Assembly (NCBI RefSeq): GCF_001942305.1
Contig: NZ_MKKE01000001.1
Span: forward strand, 1-64,000
Reading direction: 5' to 3'
Origin: Saccharomonospora sp. CUA-673
Lineage (GTDB): Bacteria; Actinomycetota; Actinomycetes; Mycobacteriales; Pseudonocardiaceae
DNA: 64,000 bases
In this document: piece by piece, positions 37,013 through 46,950 of the stretch
Layout: every line of letters starts with the position of its first letter
How positions within the stretch are numbered: the first letter of the stretch is position 1
Notes under the pieces: generated by a model
Database searches by the model: none
Told to the model about the DNA's origin: nothing
Seen by the model: the letters and a program-made list of their open reading frames with translations, nothing else
Program-made: the position numbers and the translations under genes

Positions 37013-38004
37013 TCAGCGCACGCTGCTGCGCTTGCCGTCGCCCGTGGCGCGCAACTCACGCGGCAACGCGAACTCGATCTTCTCGTTGGCGGTGGTGACC
37101 TCCTGGACGTCGTTCCAGCCGCGTCCGTCCAGGTAGTCGAGCAGCTCCATGACCAGCACGTCGGGCACGGAGGCGCCGCTGGTCACGCCGACGGTCTCGA
37201 CGCCGTCGAGCCACGTGGGGTCGACCTCGCTGGCGTAGTCGATCAGGTGCGCGTCCTTCGCGCCCGCCTGCAGGGCCACCTCGACGAGCCGCTGCGAGTT
37301 CGACGAGTTCGTCGAGCCCACGACCAGCACGAGGTCGCATTCGGCGGCCATCGCCTTGACCGCGACCTGGCGGTTGGACGTGGCATAGCAGATGTCGTCG
37401 CTCGGCGGGTCCGAGATCTCGGGGAACCGCTCGCGCAGCTGGTCGACGCGTTCCATCGTCTCGTCGACGCTGAGGGTCGTCTGCGAGAGCCACACGACCT
37501 TGGACGGGTCGCGCACCTTCACCTGGGAGACATCGTCGGGGGTGTCGACGAGCTGCACGTGCTCGGGCGCCTCGCCGGACGTGCCCTCGACCTCCTCGTG
37601 GCCGTGGTGGCCGATGAGCATGATGTCGTAGTCGTCCCTGGCGAAGCGGTTGACCTCCTTGTGCACCTTCGTCACCAGCGGGCACGTGGCGTCGATGGTG
37701 CGCAGGTTCCGCTTCTCGGCCTCCTCGTGCACCGCGGGCGAGACGCCGTGGGCCGAGAACACGACGAGCGCGCCCTCGGGAACCTCGGTGGTCTCTTCGA
37801 CGAAGATCACGCCGCGTTCGCGCAACGTGTCCACGACGTGCCGGTTGTGGACGATCTCCTTCCGCACGTACACGGGCGGGCCGTACATCTCGAGCGCCTT
37901 CTCGACCGTGATCACCGCACGGTCGACACCGGCGCAGTACCCGCGCGCTTCGCGAGCAGCACACGCTTGCCGTTCTGGTCACCGCTGGGGCTGGCTGCAC
38001 TCAT
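37013..38004 (-). CDS. ispH: 4-hydroxy-3-methylbut-2-enyl diphosphate reductase, frame broken
   Basis: The last enzyme of the MEP isoprenoid pathway. The start [19 protein letters not shown] is in one frame; the rest, from the [10 protein letters not shown] iron-sulfur cysteine onward, is in the next. One missing C near 37950 (AAGCCGCGC expected) restores a 331-residue protein. The other two cluster ligands, in DATCPLV and [11 protein letters not shown], and the acid in [10 protein letters not shown] are intact. Because actinomycetes rely on this pathway, an inactive ispH would be lethal; the break is almost certainly a sequence error. Confidence 0.94.
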
Positions 38005-38128
38005 ACCTCTCAGGGTACGGATCGTTGCGCCGGCGTCGACACCGTGCGCCGGCCACTGCGACGCCCGCGACACGCACACGTGGGTAGTGGGGCTGTGCAG
38101 CCGGGGACTCATGCGGCAGGCTTGCCTC

Positions 38129-38824
38129 ATGAAGCATTTCCCGTTCCCGGTTCGGGTGGCGGCCGGAATCGCCGCCTCGACCGCCGACACGGTGCGCGAC
38201 CTGCCGAAGCATCTCACCGAGCTGCCGGTGACGGTGGCCAGTCAGGTGCTGCAGACGTCGATGCGGGTCCAGCAGCACGTCACCGAACTGGCCATCAAGG
38301 GTGACGACGCGCTGGCGGCCTTCCGGGCCGCCGAGGACGACCCCAACTGGGCGACGTTCGACGAGGACGACGACCTGCCCGAGCCGGGCGAGCCCGGTGC
38401 GGAGGCGACGTTCGACGATCCGTGGGACGCCGAGTCGCACGCGCTCGGCGAGGAGCACGAGGACGGCGAGTTCGACAGCGCCGAGCTCCCCGAGCAGCCG
38501 GACGAGACGGCCACAGCCACCACGGCCACCACGAGCACCGCGGACACGACGAGCGCCACCAGCACCGCGGGCCCGTCCGGTGCCACCGGCGGTTCGGGTT
38601 CGGCGCCGGCCGGGTTGGCGAACTACGACGAGTTGACGCTGCCGCAGCTGCGCTCGCGGCTGCGGTCGTTCTCGGCCGAGGAGCTCGAGGAGCTGCTCGG
38701 CTACGAGCGCGACAACGAGAACCGGCCGTCGTTCACGGGGATGCTCACGCGCCGGATCGCCAACGTCCGCGCCGAGGCGAACGGCGGCGCCGGAGCGGGC
38801 CAGCAGGGGTCCGGCAACGCGTGA
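38129..38824 (+). CDS. Lipid droplet-associated-type protein
   Basis: A 231-residue protein. The N-terminal 70 residues ([57 protein letters not shown]) form amphipathic helices, as in the actinobacterial 'lipid droplet-associated' proteins that adjoin xseA. The middle is acidic and Thr/Ala/Ser-rich, and the end ([23 protein letters not shown]) is a short helix-rich motif that occurs in related proteins. The stop overlaps the xseA start (GTGA). A start six codons upstream is also possible. Confidence 0.7.
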   Translation: MKHFPFPVRVAAGIAASTADTVRDLPKHLTELPVTVASQVLQTSMRVQQHVTELAIKGDDALAAFRAAEDDPNWATFDEDDDLPEPGEPGAEATFDDPWDAESHALGEEHEDGEFDSAELPEQPDETATATTATTSTADTTSATSTAGPSGATGGSGSAPAGLANYDELTLPQLRSRLRSFSAEELEELLGYERDNENRPSFTGMLTRRIANVRAEANGGAGAGQQGSGNA

Positions 38825-40077
38825 GTACCGACCAGCAGGCGGCCGATAACCAGTCCGGGCCGTCGACGGCGGAGAACCCGTGGCCGGTACGCACGGTCGC
38901 CAGGAAGATCGCCGACTGGATCCACCGGCTCGGTTCGGTATGGGTCGAGGGGCAGATCACGCAGATCTCGGCGCGTCCCGGCACACAGACGGCGTTCCTC
39001 ACGCTGCGTGACCCGGCGGCGGACGTGTCCATGTCGGTGACGTGCCAGCAGCGCATGCTGCGGTCGATCGACCCGCCGTTACAGGAGGGCGCGAGCGTCG
39101 TCGTGCACGCGCGTCCGTCGTTCTGGCTGGGCCGCGGCACGTTGAGCCTGCGGGCGAGCGAGATCCGCGCCGTCGGCATCGGCGAGCTCCTCGCCCGGGT
39201 CGAGCGGTTGCGCAAGCTGCTCGCGGCCGAGGGGCTGTTCGCACCGGAGCGCAAGCGCACGCCGCCGTTCCTGCCGCGCGGGGTCGGTCTGATCACCGGG
39301 CGCGCGTCGGCGGCCGAGCACGACGTGCTCGCGAACGCGCAGAACCGGTGGCCCGCCGTGCGGTTCACGGTGCTCAACACGGCGGTGCAGGGCGCGAAGG
39401 CGGTGCCGCAGATCGTGCGGGCGCTGTCCACTCTGGACGCCGACCCGGAGGTGGACGTCATCGTCATCGCCCGCGGCGGCGGCAGTGTCGAGGACCTGCT
39501 GCCGTTCTCGGACGAGACACTGTGCCGCGCGGTCGCGGCGGCGGGCACCCCGGTGGTGAGCGCGATCGGGCACGAACCGGATGCGCCGCTGCTGGACCAC
39601 GTGGCGGACGTGCGCTGTTCGACGCCGACGGGCGCGGCGAAGACGATCGTGCCCGACGTGCAGGAGGAGACGGCGCGGGTGCACCAGCTGCGGGACCGCG
39701 CGCGGCGCGCCCTGCACGGTTGGGTCGACGGGCAGCGCAGGCAGTTGGACCAGTTGCGCAGCCGGCCGTGTCTGGCCGATCCGCTGGGACCGATCGACCG
39801 GCGCGCGGCCGACGTCGAGGTGCAGGCCGAGCGTGCACGCAGGGCGATCCTGTCGACGTTGGCCCACGAGCAGAGCGCGCTGGCGGCCTCGCGGGCGCGG
39901 CTGACGGCGTTGGGGCCGTCGGCGACGTTGGAGCGCGGCTACGCCGTGGTCCAGTACCGGGGCGACGACGGCGAGCTGAAGGTGCTGCGCTCGGTCGACG
40001 AGGTGAGAGAGGACACCGAGCTGCGGGTGCGGGTCGCCGACGGCGCGGTGTCGGCGGTGTTGAGACCGCCGCGATAG
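38821..40077 (+). CDS. xseA: Exodeoxyribonuclease VII large subunit
   Basis: A 418-residue protein with an N-terminal OB-fold ([30 protein letters not shown]) and the central nuclease domain: [70 protein letters not shown] coiled coil and the C-terminal RGYAVVQY strand follow. The GTG at 38821 overlaps the preceding stop. It degrades single-stranded DNA together with XseB. Confidence 0.95.
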   Translation: MSTDQQAADNQSGPSTAENPWPVRTVARKIADWIHRLGSVWVEGQITQISARPGTQTAFLTLRDPAADVSMSVTCQQRMLRSIDPPLQEGASVVVHARPSFWLGRGTLSLRASEIRAVGIGELLARVERLRKLLAAEGLFAPERKRTPPFLPRGVGLITGRASAAEHDVLANAQNRWPAVRFTVLNTAVQGAKAVPQIVRALSTLDADPEVDVIVIARGGGSVEDLLPFSDETLCRAVAAAGTPVVSAIGHEPDAPLLDHVADVRCSTPTGAAKTIVPDVQEETARVHQLRDRARRALHGWVDGQRRQLDQLRSRPCLADPLGPIDRRAADVEVQAERARRAILSTLAHEQSALAASRARLTALGPSATLERGYAVVQYRGDDGELKVLRSVDEVREDTELRVRVADGAVSAVLRPPR

Positions 40078-40122
40078 TGTCGGCCCCGGCCGACAGCATT
40101 GAGACGTGAGGCGAAGCGCGAC

Positions 40123-40389
40123 GTGAGCGAATCCGGTGGCGACACCCCCGACGACCTGTCCGGCCTCGACTACGAGCAGGCCCGTGACCAGCTGGTGGAG
40201 GTCGTCCGCGAGCTCGAGGCGGGTGGCCTGTCGCTCGAGGAGTCCCTGGCGCTGTGGGAGCGCGGGGAGCAGCTGGCGCGCCTCTGCGAGACGCACCTGG
40301 CGGGTGCGCGGGAGCGCATCGAGGCGGCGCTGGCTACCGTGGAGGACACCGACGAGGCCGAGGACGGCGCCGACGACCCGCAGGGGTGA
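40123..40389 (+). CDS. xseB: Exodeoxyribonuclease VII small subunit
   Basis: An 88-residue helical protein: [47 protein letters not shown] is the full XseB signature. It begins at a GTG 46 bases after xseA; a TTG eight codons earlier is possible. It regulates the large subunit. Acidic C-terminal tail. Confidence 0.93.
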   Translation: MSESGGDTPDDLSGLDYEQARDQLVEVVRELEAGGLSLEESLALWERGEQLARLCETHLAGARERIEAALATVEDTDEAEDGADDPQG

Positions 40390-40507
40390 GCGTCAGTGAC
40401 GTCCGCGACAACTCCAGCAACGCAGGCTCGCGCAGACTGTAAGCAGTTGGATACGCCGTTCATCGAGTGACCGGCGCATCTCCGCGACACCCACCCCGGG
40501 AGGCAGC

Positions 40508-41552
40508 ATGAACACCAGCACGCCGAGACGGGGCGAGGCGCCCGACCGCAACCTCGCCATGGAGCTCGTCAGGGTCACCGAGGCGGCGGCGATGGCGGCG
40601 GGCCGTTGGGCCGGCAAGGGCGACAAGATCGGCGGCGACGGCGCGGCGGTCGACGCGATGCGGCAGCTGATCAGCACCGTGACGATGCGCGGTGTCGTCG
40701 TGATCGGCGAGGGCGAGAAGGACGAGGCGCCCATGCTGTTCAACGGCGAGGAGGTCGGCAACGGCGAGGGCCCCGAGGTGGACGTCGCGGTCGACCCGAT
40801 CGACGGCACGACGTTGATGAGCAAGGGCATGCCGAACGCGCTGGCCGTGCTGGCGGTGGCCGAGCGCGGGGCGATGTTCGACCCGTCGGCCGTGTTCTAC
40901 ATGGAGAAACTGGCCGTGGGCCCGGAGGCGCGGGGGTCGTGGACCTGGCGGCGCCGATCGCGGAGAACATCCGCCGGGTGGCGAAGGCCAAGCACAGCGA
41001 TGTCTCCGACGTGACGGTCTGCATCCTGGACCGGCCGCGGCACGAGACGATGGTCAAGGAGGTCCGTGAGGCGGGGGCGCGGATCCGGTTCATCAGCGAC
41101 GGCGACGTGGCGGGTGCGATCGCGGCGGCGCGGCCCACGACGGGTGTCGACATGTTGCTCGGCATCGGCGGTACGCCGGAGGGCATCATCACGGCGGCGG
41201 CCCTGAAGTGCCTCGGCGGCGAGCTGCAGGGCCGATTGTGGCCGAAGGACGACGAGGAGCGCGAGCGCGCCGTCGCCGCCGGGCACGACCTGGACCGCGT
41301 GCTGACGACCGACGACCTGGTGCGCGGCGACAACGTGTTCTTCTGCGCCACGGGCATCACCGACGGCGACCTGCTGCGCGGTGTGCACTACCGCGCAGGT
41401 GGCGCGACGACCCAGTCGATCGTGATGCGCTCGAAGAGCGGCACGGTGCGGCTGATCGACGGCTACCACCGGTTGACCAAGCTGCGTTCGTACTCGTCGG
41501 TGGACTTCGACGCGTCGGACGACGGTGACGACGGCTCGGCGCCGCTGCCTGA
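40508..41552 (+). CDS. glpX: Class II fructose-1,6-bisphosphatase, frame broken
   Basis: GlpX motifs are complete: [32 protein letters not shown] (about 68-78), the metal/phosphate motif DPIDGTT (96-102), and later SDGDVAGAI and [17 protein letters not shown]. The frame changes near 40933 in a G-run (one G missing). A second lost base near 41549 is inferred, because the family normally ends with PLP, which would give a stop overlapping the protease start as TGATG. Repaired length is about 348 residues. It makes fructose 6-phosphate in gluconeogenesis. Confidence 0.9.
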
Positions 41553-42325
41553 TGCGGGGTCTGCTCGGCAGGGCCGCCGCGGTGGCCGCGGCCCTGGTGG
41601 TGGCGGGTGCGCCTGCGGTGTCGGCATCGGTGCAGCCCAACATCGTGGGCGGTGAGCCCGCGGCGGAGCCGTACCCGTTCATGACGTCGCTGTCCGACGC
41701 CGAGGGGCATTTCTGCGGTGCGTCGTTGATCCGGTCGGACTGGCTGGTGACGGCGGCGCACTGCGTGGACGGCGTTCCGGCCGACACCCTGACCGCGCGG
41801 GTTGGCAGTGCCGACCGCGCGGAGGGCGGCGAGGTCGCACAGCCGGCCGAGGTCGTGGTGCACCCGTCGTACACGTCGCCGGGGTCGACCGGGGACGTGG
41901 CGTTGGTGCGGCTGGCCCAGCCGGTGCAGGCGGAGCCGGTCGACATCGCCGCGGCGGCCGAGCCGGGCACGGAAACTCGCCTGCTCGGCTGGGGCCGCAC
42001 GTGCGCACCCGAGGGCTGCGGCGACGAGTCACCCCGGACGTTGCAGCAGTTGGACACGCGCGTGGTCGCCGACGAGCGGTGCGCGGCGGGTTTCGACGGG
42101 CGCTCCGAGGTGTGCACGGGCAACCCTGAAGGGGCGGGCGCGTGCTACGGCGATTCGGGTGGCCCGCAGATCGTGCGCGACGGCGACCGCTGGCGGCTGG
42201 TCGGCATGTCCAGCCGTTCCGGCAACAACGACCCGGTGTGCGGTTCGGCCCCGTCGATCTACACGTCCGCACCCGCGCATCAGACGTGGATCGACGAGAC
42301 CATTGCCGCGCAGGCGCCGACGTAA
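41552..42325 (+). CDS. Secreted S1-family serine protease
   Basis: A 257-residue protein with signal peptide (about 1-26) and an IVGG activation site at 31. The triad is His70 (TAAHC), Asp115 (TGDVALVRL) and Ser202 (CYGDSGGP). The residue at the position of trypsin Asp189 is Gly196 rather than Asp, so a hydrophobic rather than Arg/Lys preference is likely. Three cysteine pairs support extracellular folding. Translation appears coupled to glpX, an unusual partner for a secreted protease. Confidence 0.9.
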   Translation: MRGLLGRAAAVAAALVVAGAPAVSASVQPNIVGGEPAAEPYPFMTSLSDAEGHFCGASLIRSDWLVTAAHCVDGVPADTLTARVGSADRAEGGEVAQPAEVVVHPSYTSPGSTGDVALVRLAQPVQAEPVDIAAAAEPGTETRLLGWGRTCAPEGCGDESPRTLQQLDTRVVADERCAAGFDGRSEVCTGNPEGAGACYGDSGGPQIVRDGDRWRLVGMSSRSGNNDPVCGSAPSIYTSAPAHQTWIDETIAAQAPT

Positions 42326-42328
42326 GGA

Positions 42329-42988
42329 TCACTGCTCGGCGTTCGGCTTCGTGTCCGGCATCCAGCGGTACTGAACCTGTTCCATGAGCGCCTTGCGCTG
42401 GGTGTTCTGGAAGGCGGCGATCTTCCAGTCGTCGCCGTCGCGGGTCAGTGTGTAGGTCTGCACCTTGGTGAGCTCATCGGGCTGGTCGCCGTCGTAGGTG
42501 TCGCCGCGCGTGGTCAGCACTGCGATGTCCTCGGACAGGAAGCGCAGGCCCAGATACCGGTCCGCGAGGCGGGTTCCGGACAGCGGCCCGTCGTAGAGCG
42601 CGGCGTGACTCCGGACGATGTCGTCGCGCCCGTCGTAGTAGGTGCCCGCGAACGTCGTGTAGGTGGCGGTCTCGGTGAAGTTCGCGCCGTAGGCTTCGGC
42701 ATCCTGCCGGTCCCACGCGGTGGCGAGTCGTCCGATCACGGCGCACACGCCGGTGCGGGCCTGCGACTCGTCCGCGTGGTCCAGCGCGCCCTCGGTCGAC
42801 ACCTCCTCGCAGTCCGCTGTGCCGGCGGCCTGCACCGAGGCGTCCGACATCAGCCAGGCGTAGGCGCCGCCGAGCAGGATCGCCAACGCCCCGACGACCG
42901 ATGCGAGGACGATCCACAGCCGGCGTCGCGGTCTCCGTGTCGGTCGGGGTTCGCGGGATTCGCTGGTGGAGCTGTCGTCGCGTGTCAT
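42329..42988 (-). CDS. Membrane-anchored SnoaL/NTF2-like protein
   Basis: A 219-residue protein: a basic cytosolic start (RRPRRRLWIV), one membrane span (about 27-47) and an outer NTF2-like domain (GRLATAWDRQDAEAYGANFTETATYTTFAGTYYDGRDDIVRSHAALYDGPLSG...VQTYTLTRDGDDWKIAAFQNTQ), typical of the SgcJ/EcaC group. Two cysteines (in DCEE and GVCAV) may form a disulfide. It is divergent from a MarR regulator with a large shared operator, so it is probably the regulated target. Start at 42988 is by context; ribosome site weak. Confidence 0.7.
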   Translation of the reverse strand: MTRDDSSTSESREPRPTRRPRRRLWIVLASVVGALAILLGGAYAWLMSDASVQAAGTADCEEVSTEGALDHADESQARTGVCAVIGRLATAWDRQDAEAYGANFTETATYTTFAGTYYDGRDDIVRSHAALYDGPLSGTRLADRYLGLRFLSEDIAVLTTRGDTYDGDQPDELTKVQTYTLTRDGDDWKIAAFQNTQRKALMEQVQYRWMPDTKPNAEQ

Positions 42989-43015
42989 CGGCTGTTCCCC
43001 AGTTCGGTGAGTTAT

Positions 43016-43052
43016 TATGTGTATGAGTGCAACAGTTGCACATGTGCACATA
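43016..43052. promoter_or_regulatory. Large symmetric MarR operator
   Basis: Two 18-base half-sites face each other around one base. The outer arms are TATGTG/CACATA and the inner arms GTGCAAC/GTTGCAC, each perfect, separated by five unpaired bases. It fills the 74-base gap between the divergent membrane protein and MarR genes and ends seven bases before the MarR ribosome site. A MarR dimer pair could bind it. Confidence 0.75.
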
Positions 43053-43062
43053 AGGAGTCAAG

Positions 43063-43506
43063 GTGAACCCGTCCGACATGACCCGCACGTACCGGACATA
43101 CCTCGCAGCCGTCGTCCGCTTCCACCTGGCCGCGGCCGAGGCCGGCGGGCTCGGCCCGTCGGACTACCAGGCCAGCAGCCTGCTCGACCTGGACGGACCG
43201 TTGACCACGGGACAGCTGGCCGAACAGCTGGGGCTCTCCCCCAGCGCCACGACCCGCGTCGTGGATCGCCTGATCAGTGCGGGCATCGCCGAACGCGTCG
43301 TCGACTCCGCGGACCGGCGCCGGACCGCGATCACCCACACCGGCCACCTGCCGACCGGCCTGTCCGAACTCCTGAACCACGTCCGCGGCCCCATCGGCGA
43401 GGCCGTCGCGGCGTTGAGCGACGATCAGCGGGAGGGACTGCTCGCGTACTTCCACGCCGCGACCGAGGCCTACGCCACGGCCACGCGCGCGTCCCGGGAA
43501 AGCTGA
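43063..43506 (+). CDS. MarR-family regulator
   Basis: A 147-residue winged-helix regulator: DYQASSLLDLDGPLTTGQLAEQLGLSPSATTRVVDRLISAGIAERVVDSADRRRTAI is the MarR DNA-binding core with the D-R-R-R wing. N- and C-terminal helices form the dimer. The GTG start has an AAGGAG site. The 37-base operator just upstream suggests autorepression and repression of the divergent SnoaL-like gene. Confidence 0.9.
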   Translation: MNPSDMTRTYRTYLAAVVRFHLAAAEAGGLGPSDYQASSLLDLDGPLTTGQLAEQLGLSPSATTRVVDRLISAGIAERVVDSADRRRTAITHTGHLPTGLSELLNHVRGPIGEAVAALSDDQREGLLAYFHAATEAYATATRASRES

Positions 43507-43518
43507 ACCCCGCGCCCG

Positions 43519-44181
43519 CTACGGCTCCAGCCCCCCGCGCCGGGCGATACCGTCGAGGATCACGTCGAGCCCGTCGGCGAACCAGTCCCGGTCGGCGGGA
43601 ACGCTCGCGGACACCAGCCGCTGCAGTTCGGGAAATCCCGACAGGTCGACGTCGCCGAGCCGGCGCCGCCACCCCACCCCCGGATCACCCTCGACGTCGT
43701 CGAACTGCCCGCCCAGGGCGACCCGCGCGGCACCCTGGACGTAGTTGTTGATCGTCATGACCGCGCGTCCGCTCTCGGCGGGCGACAGTCCCGCCCTGCG
43801 CAGCGCGGTGAGCGCCCATTCCATGGCCGCGAGCGAGGCCGTCCCGAACGGCGGGGTCGTCGTCGCCGTGGCCGTGAGCAGCCAGGGATGCGCGAGCAAC
43901 GCAGCCCAGTCCTGTTTCGCGAGCGCGTGCATGCAGTCGCGCCAGTCCATTCCGGACGCGTCGGGGTAGGCGTACTCGCCGGTGACGTGCTCGACCATCG
44001 CGGTCACCAGTTCCTCGCGGCCCGCGATGTGCCGGTAGAGCGACGCCGGGCCGGTGCGCAGCTGGTCGGCGACCCGGCGCATCGAGACGGCGTCGAGTCC
44101 CTCGCGGTCGGCGAGCTCGATGGCCGCCGTCGTGATGCGAATGCGCGACAGCGGGCCCGACGGGCCGATCCGAGGGCTCAC
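43519..44181 (-). CDS. TetR-family regulator
   Basis: A 220-residue regulator. RITTAAIELADREGLDAVSMRRVADQLRTGPASLYRHIAGREELVTAMVEHV is the TetR DNA-binding domain; the C-terminal domain (LAMEWALTALRRAGLSPAESGRAV) is of the TetR_C type found with DHA2 exporters. The GTG at 44181 has a GGAGGTGAG site. It is divergent from an MFS gene, with a 25-base operator between them. Confidence 0.9.
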   Translation of the reverse strand: MSPRIGPSGPLSRIRITTAAIELADREGLDAVSMRRVADQLRTGPASLYRHIAGREELVTAMVEHVTGEYAYPDASGMDWRDCMHALAKQDWAALLAHPWLLTATATTTPPFGTASLAAMEWALTALRRAGLSPAESGRAVMTINNYVQGAARVALGGQFDDVEGDPGVGWRRRLGDVDLSGFPELQRLVSASVPADRDWFADGLDVILDGIARRGGLEP

Positions 44182-44207
44182 GACCTCACCTCCACACCCG
44201 ACCCTAG

Positions 44208-44232
44208 CCGTAGCGAACATCGTTCGCTACGG
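44208..44232. promoter_or_regulatory. TetR operator between regulator and MFS exporter
   Basis: The arm CCGTAGCGAAC is followed by ATC and the exact reverse complement of the arm: an 11-3-11 perfect inverted repeat. Located 26 bases upstream of the TetR start and 41 bases upstream of the MFS start, it can silence both. Confidence 0.75.
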
Positions 44233-44273
44233 TGGATGGGAACGGTGTTCGCATCCACGTCGAGGAGAAGGCC

Positions 44274-45788
44274 ATGAGCACGGACACGAAGGGCGCGAGG
44301 TCGAGGTGGGCCGGACTGACCGTGCTGACCCTGCCGGTCGTCGCCACCTCGATGGACGTCACGATCCTGCACATCGCGATGCCCACGATCGGGCGCGAGC
44401 TGACACCGGGACCGGGGCAGACGCTCTGGATCCTGGACATCTACGGGTTCCTGCTCGCGGGCCTGCTGATCGTGATGGGCAACGTCGGCGACCGCATCGG
44501 CAGACGGCGGCTGCTGCTCTACGGCTCGGCGGTGTTCGGGGCGGCGTCGGTGCTCGCGGCGTTCGCGACCACGCCCGAGGTGCTGATCGTCGCGAGGGCG
44601 CTGATGGGTGTCGGCGGTGCGACGCTCATGCCGTCCACGCTGTCGCTCATCCGGTCGCTGTTCCCCGACCCGGCCGAACGCAGTCGGGCCATCGGCATCT
44701 GGACCGCCAGCCTGTCCGGCGGCATCGCGTTCGGCCCGGTCGCCGGCGGGCTCCTGCTCGAGGTGATGTGGTGGGGGTCGGTGTTCCTGATCAACGTCCC
44801 GGTGGTCGTGCTGTTGATCCTCGTGGTGCCACGACTCGTGCCCGAGTACCGCGACACCGGCGTCGCCCGGATGTCCACACTGGACGTCGTCCTGTCGTTC
44901 GCCGCGATCCTGCCGATCGTGTGGGCGGTGAAGACCGTCGCCGAGGACCTGGCCGTCACGGTCGCACCCGTGCTCGCGGCGGCCGCCGGCCTGGCCGCGG
45001 GCGCGGCCCTGCTGGCGCGGCAGCCACGCGCGCGGATGCCGCTGATCGACGTGCGGCTCTTCCGCAGCCCGCCGTTCGTCGGCGCTGTGCTGGGCGCGGG
45101 ACTGGCGATGTTCGCGCTCGTCGGGCTGATGCTCTACAACGCGCAGTACCTGCAGCTCGTCCACGACCTGTCCCCGTTGACCGCCGCCGTGGCAATGCTG
45201 CCGATCATGGGCGCCGTCGGCGCCGCGTCCGTGACCGCACCCGCCCTCGCGGCCCGATCCGGATACGCCCCGGTCTTCGCCGGCGGTGCGGTCGTCGCGG
45301 CGACGGGCATGGCCCTGTTCGCGGTGGCCGCGTCGGGCGGTGGACTGGCCACGGTCATCGCGTCCGGGGCCGCGATCGGCGGCGGCATCGCGCCGATGAT
45401 GACGCTGGCGACGGACGTCGTCGTCGCGTCCGCGGCACCGGAACGGGCGGGCGCGGCGGCCGCACTGTCGGAGACGTCGAGCGAGCTCGGCGCCGCCATG
45501 GGGATCGCCGTGCTCGGGTCGGTCGGCACGGCCGTCTACCGGAGCGGGGTCCTCGACGGCCTACCGGACGCCCTTCCCGGCGAGCTGGGCGACGTGGTCG
45601 GGTCGAACCTCGGGGCCGCCCTGGCCGTGTCCGAGCGGGTTCCCGATCAGCTCGGCGGCGTGGTTGTCGAGCTCGCTCGCGGGGCGTTCGTCGACGGACT
45701 GGTCGTCGCCTCGTGGGCCGGCGTCGGCGTGCTCGGAGCCGCCGCCGTCGCGTGCGGACTGCTGTTGCGTGGACGGCGGGTCCGTTGA
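44274..45788 (+). CDS. MFS exporter, DHA2 (14-span) family
   Basis: A 504-residue transporter with about 14 membrane spans. Family motif A is GDRIGRRRLLLYG near residue 80; motif C-like GPVAGGLLLEV and the N-terminal VVATSMDVTILHIAMPTIGREL are typical of EmrB/QacA-type drug:proton antiporters, with the membrane-embedded aspartate in MDVTI. A GAGGAGAAGG site precedes the ATG. It is controlled by the divergent TetR gene; substrate unknown, probably a cationic or hydrophobic compound. Confidence 0.9.
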   Translation: MSTDTKGARSRWAGLTVLTLPVVATSMDVTILHIAMPTIGRELTPGPGQTLWILDIYGFLLAGLLIVMGNVGDRIGRRRLLLYGSAVFGAASVLAAFATTPEVLIVARALMGVGGATLMPSTLSLIRSLFPDPAERSRAIGIWTASLSGGIAFGPVAGGLLLEVMWWGSVFLINVPVVVLLILVVPRLVPEYRDTGVARMSTLDVVLSFAAILPIVWAVKTVAEDLAVTVAPVLAAAAGLAAGAALLARQPRARMPLIDVRLFRSPPFVGAVLGAGLAMFALVGLMLYNAQYLQLVHDLSPLTAAVAMLPIMGAVGAASVTAPALAARSGYAPVFAGGAVVAATGMALFAVAASGGGLATVIASGAAIGGGIAPMMTLATDVVVASAAPERAGAAAALSETSSELGAAMGIAVLGSVGTAVYRSGVLDGLPDALPGELGDVVGSNLGAALAVSERVPDQLGGVVVELARGAFVDGLVVASWAGVGVLGAAAVACGLLLRGRRVR

Positions 45789-45805
45789 GCGTCCCCGGGA
45801 CGCCA

Positions 45806-45884
45806 ACACGGCGACGTGGAACGCTGACACGGCGACGCCAAGTGCTGACACGGCGACGTGGGGTGCTGACACGGTGGGGCGGGG
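45806..45884. repeat. 21-base tandem repeat between convergent genes
   Basis: Three copies of a 21-base unit beginning ACACGGCGACG (45806-45826, 45827-45847, 45848-45868) plus a degenerate partial fourth. Copies share ACACGGCGACG and GCTG and vary in the centre. It lies entirely in the 96-base gap between the MFS stop and the reductase stop. As 21 is a multiple of three it could encode a heptad, but neither strand continues as a gene. Confidence 0.85.
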
Positions 45885-46880
45885 TCAGCCGGTGGAGTGA
45901 CCCGGGAAGAGTTTGGCGTTGGGGTCGATCTCCACGGCGATGTTGTTGATCGCCGTGGCCGCCTCGCCGAAGCCGGTCGCGATGAGCTTCACCTTGCCCG
46001 GGTAGGCGGCGACGTCCCCGGCGGCGTACACGCCCTTGCGGGCCGTGGCCATGGTCGAGTCCACGCTGATCGAACGCTGGTGGATCTCCAGACCCCAGCT
46101 CTCGATGGGGCCCAGGTCGGCCGTGAAACCCAAGGCCGCCACGACCGTCTGCGCGGGCAGCGTCTCGTGCCGCAATTCCTTGGTCTCCGGGTCCTTGATC
46201 TCCAGCGTGACGTCGGCGAGGCCGCGTTCGTCCCCGCGCAGCTCGGTCACCTCGGCGTCGGTGATGATGCGTACGCCCTTGTCCCGCACCTCGCGCACGA
46301 TCGACTCGGCGGCACGGAACCTGGCCCTGCGGTGCACCAGCGTCACGCTGCGCGCGATCGGGTGCAGCGCCAGCACCCAGTCGAACGCCGAGTCGCCGCC
46401 ACCGACGACCACGACGTCCCTGCCGGCGTGCTCGTCGAGCGCGGGTACGAAGTGGACCATCCCCCGGCCGAGCCAGCCGTCGCCCGCGGGCAGGGGACGC
46501 GGCGTGAACTCGCCGATCCCCGCGGTGATCAACACGGCCCTGGCGCGCACCGTGTCCGCGCCGTCCAACGTCATGGTGAACCGGTCAGCGGTCTCGCCCA
46601 ACGTCTCGGCCTTGCGCCCCAACAGGTACTGCGGGCTCCACTGCGACGCCTGTTTCACGAGCCCGTCGACGAGATCGCGGCCGCGTACCGCGGGGAAACC
46701 CGCGACGTCGTAGATCATCTTCTCCGGGTACATGGCCGTGACCTGGCCGCCTGCCTCCGGCAGCGAATCGACCACCGCCGTCGACAATCCCCGAAAGCCC
46801 GCGTAGTAGGCCGCGAACAGGCCCGTCGGTCCCGCGCCGACGATCACCACGTCGACGTCGATGTTCTCCGCCTGTCCCAT
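45885..46880 (-). CDS. Ferredoxin/flavodoxin-NADP reductase, thioredoxin-reductase-like (FNR2) type
   Basis: A 331-residue flavoprotein. FAD binding: [18 protein letters not shown] (from about residue 11); NADPH binding: [13 protein letters not shown] (about 156); second FAD motif [15 protein letters not shown]. The site where thioredoxin reductases carry C-x-x-C reads [10 protein letters not shown], so it lacks a redox disulfide and fits the FNR2 group that reduces ferredoxin or flavodoxin. Ribosome site weak. It is divergent from fumC by 70 bases. Confidence 0.88.
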   Translation of the reverse strand: MGQAENIDVDVVIVGAGPTGLFAAYYAGFRGLSTAVVDSLPEAGGQVTAMYPEKMIYDVAGFPAVRGRDLVDGLVKQASQWSPQYLLGRKAETLGETADRFTMTLDGADTVRARAVLITAGIGEFTPRPLPAGDGWLGRGMVHFVPALDEHAGRDVVVVGGGDSAFDWVLALHPIARSVTLVHRRARFRAAESIVREVRDKGVRIITDAEVTELRGDERGLADVTLEIKDPETKELRHETLPAQTVVAALGFTADLGPIESWGLEIHQRSISVDSTMATARKGVYAAGDVAAYPGKVKLIATGFGEAATAINNIAVEIDPNAKLFPGHSTG

Positions 46881-46950
46881 GATCCGATCGTGCCCGAACG
46901 TGCGCCACGACACCAGGCGCGCACCGCCGCCCCGGGAGCAGACTGGGGAC

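Noticed and set aside
36977-38100. Long plus-strand open frame opposite ispH
   Set aside because: It is antisense to conserved ispH and has repetitive Val/Arg/Asp composition; the real gene in that frame starts at 38129.
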